Assembly: GCA_900554585.1 (NCBI GenBank)
Contig: USHS01000022.1
Span: 1-11,609 of the forward strand
DNA length: 11,609 nt
From: an uncultured Collinsella sp.
Lineage (GTDB): Bacteria > Actinomycetota > Coriobacteriia > Coriobacteriales > Coriobacteriaceae
Reading direction: 5' to 3'
In this document: in pieces, positions 8,534-11,609 of the stretch
Numbering within the stretch: position 1 is the first letter of the stretch
How the letters are laid out: each line of letters starts with the position of its first letter
Notes under the pieces: model-generated
Databases searched by the model: none
The model's input: the letters and a program-made list of their open reading frames with translations, nothing else
What the model was told of the DNA's origin: nothing
Program-made: the position numbers and the translations under genes

Positions 8534-9277
8534 CTATTGCATCGGGTCGGACAGGACCCGCTCGATCTCTGATGCGGGGAGCGCGCCTTGGCGCAGGATC
8601 TGGAGCTCACCGCGCTGAAACGACACGATGGTTGAGGCGTCGCGACACGTGGTCTCACCTGCGTCGACGGCCACATCGACCCCCTCCAGGATGCGCACCT
8701 CCACCGTGACAAAACTTGCCGGCGCGGGCGCGCCATGCGTGTTGGCGCTAGTGCAGGCAAGAGGGCTGCCGCAGGCGCGGATGAGCGCTTGCACCACGGG
8801 CGAGGCCGAAGCGCGAAGTGCCACCGTGTCGTCGGCGGCGCGCATAAAGATCGGCACGCAGGGGGCCGCCTTGACCACGATAGTCAGGGCGCCCGGCCAG
8901 CATCGTCGGGCGAGCACGCGGGCCTCATTAGGGATATCCACGCCATAGCGATCGAGCGCCCCGGCATCATCGACCAGCCAGGCAACCGTTTGGGTGAGCT
9001 CGCGCTGCTTGAGGGTAAAGATGCGACGATAGCCGGTACCGAGCGCGGGGACCGCGGCGCCGTTGACGGTGGCCTGCGGATCGCGCGGCCACGGCAGAGG
9101 TTCACTTGTATCTTGTGGAACGGCATCCGAGAAGGCGTTGACCGCCACGGCGACACCGTAGACCGTCTCGGTTGGAATAAGCGCCAGGCCGCCGCGACCG
9201 AGCAGCTCGGCCGTGCGCTCGACTGCAAGCCGATGCGGCTCGCGCGCTCCCTCGTATACCCGATAGACCGTCTGCAT
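8534..9277 (-). CDS. tsaC: L-threonylcarbamoyladenylate synthase, TsaC type
   Basis: YrdC/Sua5-family enzyme that uses threonine, bicarbonate and ATP to make threonylcarbamoyl-AMP, the donor for the t6A37 modification of ANN-decoding tRNAs. The 247 residues include GGLALIPTETVYGVA (29-43), the KxR pair Lys90/Arg92 in IFTLKQRE, WPGALTIVVK (127-136), TSAN (176-179) and STIVSF (215-220). No C-terminal Sua5 domain is present, so it is the short TsaC form. It is lengthened by about 35-40 residues (46-84, Pro/Ala-rich) between the first motif and the KxR motif, where homologues have a short link. The ATG is preceded by AAGGGG 11 bases upstream. Location next to prmC is a common arrangement. It probably forms an operon with glpK. 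Confidence 0.93.
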   Translation of the reverse strand: MQTVYRVYEGAREPHRLAVERTAELLGRGGLALIPTETVYGVAVAVNAFSDAVPQDTSEPLPWPRDPQATVNGAAVPALGTGYRRIFTLKQRELTQTVAWLVDDAGALDRYGVDIPNEARVLARRCWPGALTIVVKAAPCVPIFMRAADDTVALRASASPVVQALIRACGSPLACTSANTHGAPAPASFVTVEVRILEGVDVAVDAGETTCRDASTIVSFQRGELQILRQGALPASEIERVLSDPMQ

Positions 9278-9295
9278 GTGTATGCCAGCCCCTTA

Positions 9296-9364
9296 CGCTC
9301 TGGTGCAAGTTTGTTTACTGTGGGGCATTCTCGCACGAAACGTTCAACCTATTTGCCCAGAGCG
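9296..9364 (-). repeat. 8-bp inverted repeat in the tsaC leader
   Basis: CGCTCTGG (9357-9364) and CCAGAGCG (9296-9303), both read on the minus strand, are perfect complements separated by 53 bases. The second arm ends just before the AAGGGG ribosome binding site of tsaC. GGGC and GCCCC inside the loop could form a competing pairing. This may be a leader structure or chance. I see no clear promoter in the 134-bp gap between hicB and tsaC. Confidence 0.3.
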
Positions 9365-9411
9365 CATGTTGGTTTGGTGAGCGGCTCTAGTAGTCGGTGA
9401 AAGTGAGGGGG

Positions 9412-9858
9412 TTATTGGACGGCTACGAACTTCTTTGGTCTTCCGGCGTGACGTTCTTGGGCGGCGTAACGCTCGATGCTGTCTATCGTTATCATCCGAC
9501 GGCCGTCGACGAGCTCAACATCGAGCTTTCCGGCTTTGACCAGCGCGGTAATCCGCGGAGCGGAGACTTTGAGGTCCAGCGCCGCGTCTTTAAATGTTCG
9601 GCACGCCGCTTCCCGAGCGCCCTCGTGGTCGATTTCGACTGAAAGGGCCACAACCTCGGCCGAGCGTTCGTACCCTGCCGGAGTCAAACCGTTGTTGAGA
9701 TCGTCGGCCAAAAATGCCATCAGCGCCTCGGTGGCATGGGCAATCGCTTCTTCGCGCGTATCCCCATCGGCAAAGGCGCCAGGAATCTGCGGGAAGCTGG
9801 CGCAGTAACCGTCGTCTTCTTTTATGAGAACGCAGTCATAGGTAAATCGCTGCCTCAT
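9412..9858 (-). CDS. hicB: HicB antitoxin with C-terminal DNA-binding domain
   Basis: Antitoxin of a type II HicAB pair; it should bind and neutralise HicA and repress the operon. From the preferred start it has 148 residues. Residues 1-50 carry the HicB fold signature (YDCVLIKEDDGYCASFPQIPGAFADGDTREEAIAHATEAL). Residues about 95-135 resemble an excisionase/MerR-like helix-turn-helix (VSAPRITALVKAGKLDVELVDG then an I-rich strand and a helix). The tail AGRPKK resembles an AT-hook core. The frame extends upstream to 9903 inside hicA, but the ATG at 9858 has an ideal TTGGAGG site (GGAGG at 9863-9867) 11 bases after the hicA stop, and begins exactly at the fold. The toxin-first order is normal for hicAB. 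Confidence 0.9.
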   Translation of the reverse strand: MRQRFTYDCVLIKEDDGYCASFPQIPGAFADGDTREEAIAHATEALMAFLADDLNNGLTPAGYERSAEVVALSVEIDHEGAREAACRTFKDAALDLKVSAPRITALVKAGKLDVELVDGRRMITIDSIERYAAQERHAGRPKKFVAVQ

Positions 9859-9869
9859 TTTGCCTCCAA

Positions 9870-10055
9870 CTACCATCCAGCTTGGCGACGAATACTTGCC
9901 CACGTGCCCTTCTTCGGTCGATCACCACCAGAGCCGTTCACGGTGACAACACGGTCACCAGAAACATACTTAGCATGACTACCGACTTGCGCGACCTTCA
10001 CGAATCCATCGTGCTTGAGTAGGGCAATGATTTCCCGAAAGGTAGGAGGTTGCAT
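9870..10055 (-). CDS. hicA: HicA toxin (mRNA interferase)
   Basis: Small ribosome-independent RNase toxin with a double-stranded-RNA-binding-like fold. Its 61 residues are the normal size. The family features are REIIALLKHDGFVKVAQVGSH, with the catalytic His27 after Gly-Ser, then a basic strand (RVVTVNGSGGDRPKKG) and the ending GTWASIRRQAGW, which matches the typical GTLRSILRQAGL. The catalytic residue and frame are intact, so the toxin is probably functional. The ATG is preceded by GAGGT. The gene lies 68 bp after prmC, has its own AT-rich promoter and is followed closely by hicB. Confidence 0.92.
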   Translation of the reverse strand: MQPPTFREIIALLKHDGFVKVAQVGSHAKYVSGDRVVTVNGSGGDRPKKGTWASIRRQAGW

Positions 10056-10079
10056 GGGCCGACCTCTTTCAGCCGTCCT

Positions 10080-10101
10080 AATTATAAACTAATTTATAAT
10101 T
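10080..10101. promoter_or_regulatory. Perfect palindrome, probable HicB operator
   Basis: The nine-base arms AATTATAAA and TTTATAATT flank a four-base centre. The palindrome covers the -10 box and most of the spacer of the hicAB promoter, so a bound protein would block RNA polymerase. Autoregulation by HicB or HicAB at such palindromes is known for the family. Assignment to HicB here is inferred from position. Confidence 0.7.
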
Positions 10102-10109
10102 TTTGCTAA
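10081..10109 (-). promoter_or_regulatory. Promoter of hicAB
   Basis: On the minus strand TTAGCA (10104-10109) and TATAAT (10081-10086) are separated by 17 bp. The -10 is a full consensus match and the -35 matches at 4 of 6. It is about 25 bp upstream of the hicA ATG and far more AT-rich than the surrounding DNA. Confidence 0.75.
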
Positions 10110-10123
10110 CCAGTTAATAAATA

Positions 10124-11374
10124 TTACTGGCGCTGTTTGGGCTCGGTGACGATGGCTCGGACGATGCGGGGACGATCGGTGAGGTCGTGGACGATGCGCA
10201 CGTCCGAGAGACCAGCCTGGCGGCAGAGCTCGGCGGCGACGTCGAGGGCACCCTCGTAGAGCTCGCAGGCAAACAGGCCGCCGGCGCGCAGCATATAGGG
10301 CGCCGCGTTGAGCAGGCGGCGGAAGATATCAAGGCCATCGGCACCGCCCTCGAGCGCCAAATCGGGCTCGAAGTCCTTGACCTCGTGCGGCAGCGAGCGC
10401 ATGACGTCGGTCGGAATGTAAGGCGGGTTGGAGACGAGCACGTCGAAGGTGCCCCATTCCTCGCGGGGGATAGAGCTCACCAGGTTCGTGAGGCTGAAGG
10501 CGACCTCATCGGACGTAAGCCCGAGCGCGTCGCGGTTTTTGGTGGCCAGGTCAATGGCACGCGGTTCGATATCGGTAGCAGTGCAGGTGACATGGCCGCG
10601 GCGCTCCCAGGCAAGGGAAAGCGAGATGCAACCCGTGCCGCAGCCAACCTCGAGAACGCGAGCGATACGGGGCTCGACCGGAGCGGGCGCGGCGGCATCC
10701 TGAGCTGAAGCCGTCTCCTGGTCGGCGCCCTCGATGGCGATGCCGTATTCGTCGAGCTTGGACTCAGCGGTTTCCTCGGCCTCGGCCTCTGCTGCTTGCT
10801 CGGCGGCTTGCTCGGCCTCGCGATCGGCTAGCTCCTCGGCATAGGCGCGACTGCCCAGCACATCGCCACCCAGCGCAGCCTCATCGGCAGCCGTGAGGTT
10901 AGCGGCACGGCGCTCGGCCGTCGCTCGCTCGTCGGCCAATGCGGCTTCGACTTTGCGCACTTGCTCGACCTCGTCGTTCCAGGGCAGCTCAACGCGCTGA
11001 CGGGCGGCAGCCTCGGGGCTCAGCACCTCGGCATCCAGATAATTGAGGACTTCCTCGACGAGCATCTCGGTCTCGGGACGCGGAATGAGTACGCCGGGGG
11101 CGCACGCGACGTCGATCATGCGGAACTGCGTGCTGCCGGTGATGTACTGCAGCGGCTCGCCCTTGGCGCGGCGGACGACCGCCGCGTGCATGGTCTCGAG
11201 CTGCGCCGCATCGAGCGTCTCGTCCATACGCATATATAAGTCAATGCGCGCCAGACCCGTGGCAGCGCAGAGCAGCCACTCGGCAGAAAGTCGGGGGTGT
11301 TCCTCGCCGCGCTCGGCCAGGTACTCCTTGGTCCACTCGAGACAACGCTTGATGGTCCAGATCTCGTTTGCCAT
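10124..11374 (-). CDS. prmC: Release factor glutamine methyltransferase with long interdomain insert
   Basis: Transfers a methyl group from S-adenosylmethionine to the Gln of the GGQ motif in release factors RF1 and RF2, helping translation termination. It has 416 residues against the usual 275-300. The N-terminal helical domain is residues 1-95 and ends in GVLIPRPETE (94-103). The methyltransferase domain starts at about 236 with the SAM motif VLEVGCGTGC (240-249), followed by the catalytic NPPY (316-319) and the conserved C-terminal region. The excess is an insert at about 113-235, rich in Glu and Ala. The frame stays open to 11449, but the ATG at 11374 has GGGGAGG (11380-11386) five bases upstream and starts the family fold. 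prmC next to tsaC is common. The prfA gene that often precedes it is not within the window. Confidence 0.94.
   Translation of the reverse strand: MANEIWTIKRCLEWTKEYLAERGEEHPRLSAEWLLCAATGLARIDLYMRMDETLDAAQLETMHAAVVRRAKGEPLQYITGSTQFRMIDVACAPGVLIPRPETEMLVEEVLNYLDAEVLSPEAAARQRVELPWNDEVEQVRKVEAALADERATAERRAANLTAADEAALGGDVLGSRAYAEELADREAEQAAEQAAEAEAEETAESKLDEYGIAIEGADQETASAQDAAAPAPVEPRIARVLEVGCGTGCISLSLAWERRGHVTCTATDIEPRAIDLATKNRDALGLTSDEVAFSLTNLVSSIPREEWGTFDVLVSNPPYIPTDVMRSLPHEVKDFEPDLALEGGADGLDIFRRLLNAAPYMLRAGGLFACELYEGALDVAAELCRQAGLSDVRIVHDLTDRPRIVRAIVTEPKQRQ
10770..10850. repeat. Low-complexity tract inside prmC
   Basis: Within the coding sequence for the prmC insert, 12-bp near-identical units (GCTTGCTCGGC at 10794-10804 and again at 10806-10816) and CCTCGG repeats just before them encode Glu-Gln-Ala-Ala and Glu-Ala-Glu-Ala runs. 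It is the sort of tract that changes length by slippage, so it should vary between strains. Confidence 0.55.
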
Positions 11375-11422
11375 GGGGTCCTCCCCTCTTAAGCGCCAGG
11401 CGGCGCGCGAATGTCGGAGCAG

Positions 11423-11449
11423 ATTGTACGCGAGGCCAGCGCTTGGCAA
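11423..11449 (-). promoter_or_regulatory. Candidate promoter of prmC
   Basis: On the minus strand TTGCCA (11444-11449, 5 of 6) and TACAAT (11423-11428, 5 of 6) are separated by 15 bp, which is short. The position gives a leader of roughly 40 bases to the ATG at 11374, and it overlaps the start of the longer alternative reading frame, supporting the shorter gene. Confidence 0.4.
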
Positions 11450-11513
11450 GGGACGATTGGGAGCGATTATCGAGAATCAGCCCAGAATTTTGCACCGGGC
11501 TCGCTCAAAGTGT

Positions 11514-11609
11514 TCATTCGCCGACGTCTAGATTTGCATCCGTCAAGTTTTTGGCAAGGTTGCCCCAAAACTGACCAATATCTAACCAAGAACTTACCAA
11601 ATCACTTGA
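11514..11609 (-). other. Open frame entering from the window edge, possibly a gene end
   Basis: On the minus strand one frame is open from the window edge for 31 codons to TGA at 11514-11516, starting SSDLVSSWLDIGQFWG. It could be the C-terminus of a gene upstream of prmC. Against this, the codons (TCA, AGT, TTA, GTA) are AT-rich, unlike all neighbours, the length is compatible with chance, and I do not recognise the residues. It does not look like the end of PrfA. The same bases contain the 11-bp repeats. Confidence 0.2.
11568..11600 (-). repeat. Three tandem 11-bp direct repeats, TTGGTNAG
   Basis: Read on the minus strand, TTGGTAAGTTC (11590-11600), TTGGTTAGATA (11579-11589) and TTGGTCAGTTT (11568-11578) abut each other, sharing TTGGTNAG in all three at an exact 11-bp period. 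This spacing places the units on one face of the helix, as in sites for OmpR/PhoB-type regulators. The array may continue past the window edge. Confidence 0.5.

Noticed and set aside
9859..9903. A longer HicB beginning inside hicA
   Set aside because: The downstream ATG at 9858 has an ideal GGAGG site and coincides with the start of the HicB fold; the extra 15 residues do not.
11375..11449. A longer PrmC beginning at 11449
   Set aside because: The ATG at 11374 has GGGGAGG at good spacing and starts the conserved domain. The upstream frame overlaps the candidate promoter.
11479..11501. Hairpin AGCCCGG/CTGGGCT as a terminator of an upstream gene
   Set aside because: Seven pairs with one G-U and a nine-base loop, but no T-run follows on the minus strand, so it is not convincing.
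11568..11600. CRISPR array
   Set aside because: The repeated units are 11 bp and abut directly, with no spacers. No cas gene is present.

Overview
The window reads as a chromosomal segment of a high-GC, Gram-positive actinobacterium, most likely of the class Coriobacteriia (Collinsella-like). That placement is inferred from three things. The ATP synthase subunits are of actinobacterial type, with an N-terminally extended beta subunit. The order prmC - tsaC - atpI - atpB... matches the arrangement known in Actinobacteria such as Mycobacterium tuberculosis (prfA-prmC-sua5-...-atpI-atpB). Codons are GC-rich and ribosome binding sites are strong GGAGG types. No database search was possible, so the genus is a guess. 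Every convincing gene lies on the minus strand, so transcription runs from high to low coordinates.

In transcription order: (1) 11375-11609 holds no identifiable gene, but has three tandem copies of an 11-bp element at the window edge and a candidate promoter for prmC. (2) prmC (10124-11374) encodes the release-factor glutamine methyltransferase, with an unusually long Glu/Ala-rich insert between its two domains. (3) A compact hicA-hicB toxin-antitoxin operon (9412-10055) follows, with an AT-rich promoter overlapped by a perfect palindrome, probably the HicB operator. (4) tsaC (8534-9277, tRNA threonylcarbamoyladenosine synthesis) and glpK (6979-8520, glycerol kinase) are 13 bp apart and probably co-transcribed. 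(5) upp (6209-6856, uracil phosphoribosyltransferase) is followed by a strong hairpin terminator. (6) The F-type ATP synthase operon atpI-atpB-atpE-atpF-atpH-atpA-atpG-atpD starts from its own candidate promoter near 6000 and runs off the window, with atpD cut at position 1.

The ATP synthase genes are tightly packed: one-base TAATG overlaps at atpH/atpA and atpG/atpD, an 11-base overlap at atpF/atpH, and gaps of 3-15 bp elsewhere. The exception is a 124-bp gap before atpE, the subunit needed in most copies. Together they form the membrane rotor/stator (a, b, c) and the F1 head with its stalk (alpha, beta, gamma, delta). Epsilon (atpC) should lie beyond the window edge, after atpD. The c-subunit residues indicate proton rather than sodium coupling.

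Most of this window is core housekeeping sequence. I see no clearly new multi-gene system. The points worth a second look are lineage-specific oddities: the PrmC linker, an insert in TsaC, the altered nucleotide-loop residues of GlpK, a signal-peptide-like N-terminus on subunit b, a shortened delta subunit, the HicAB operator and the 11-bp repeats at the edge.
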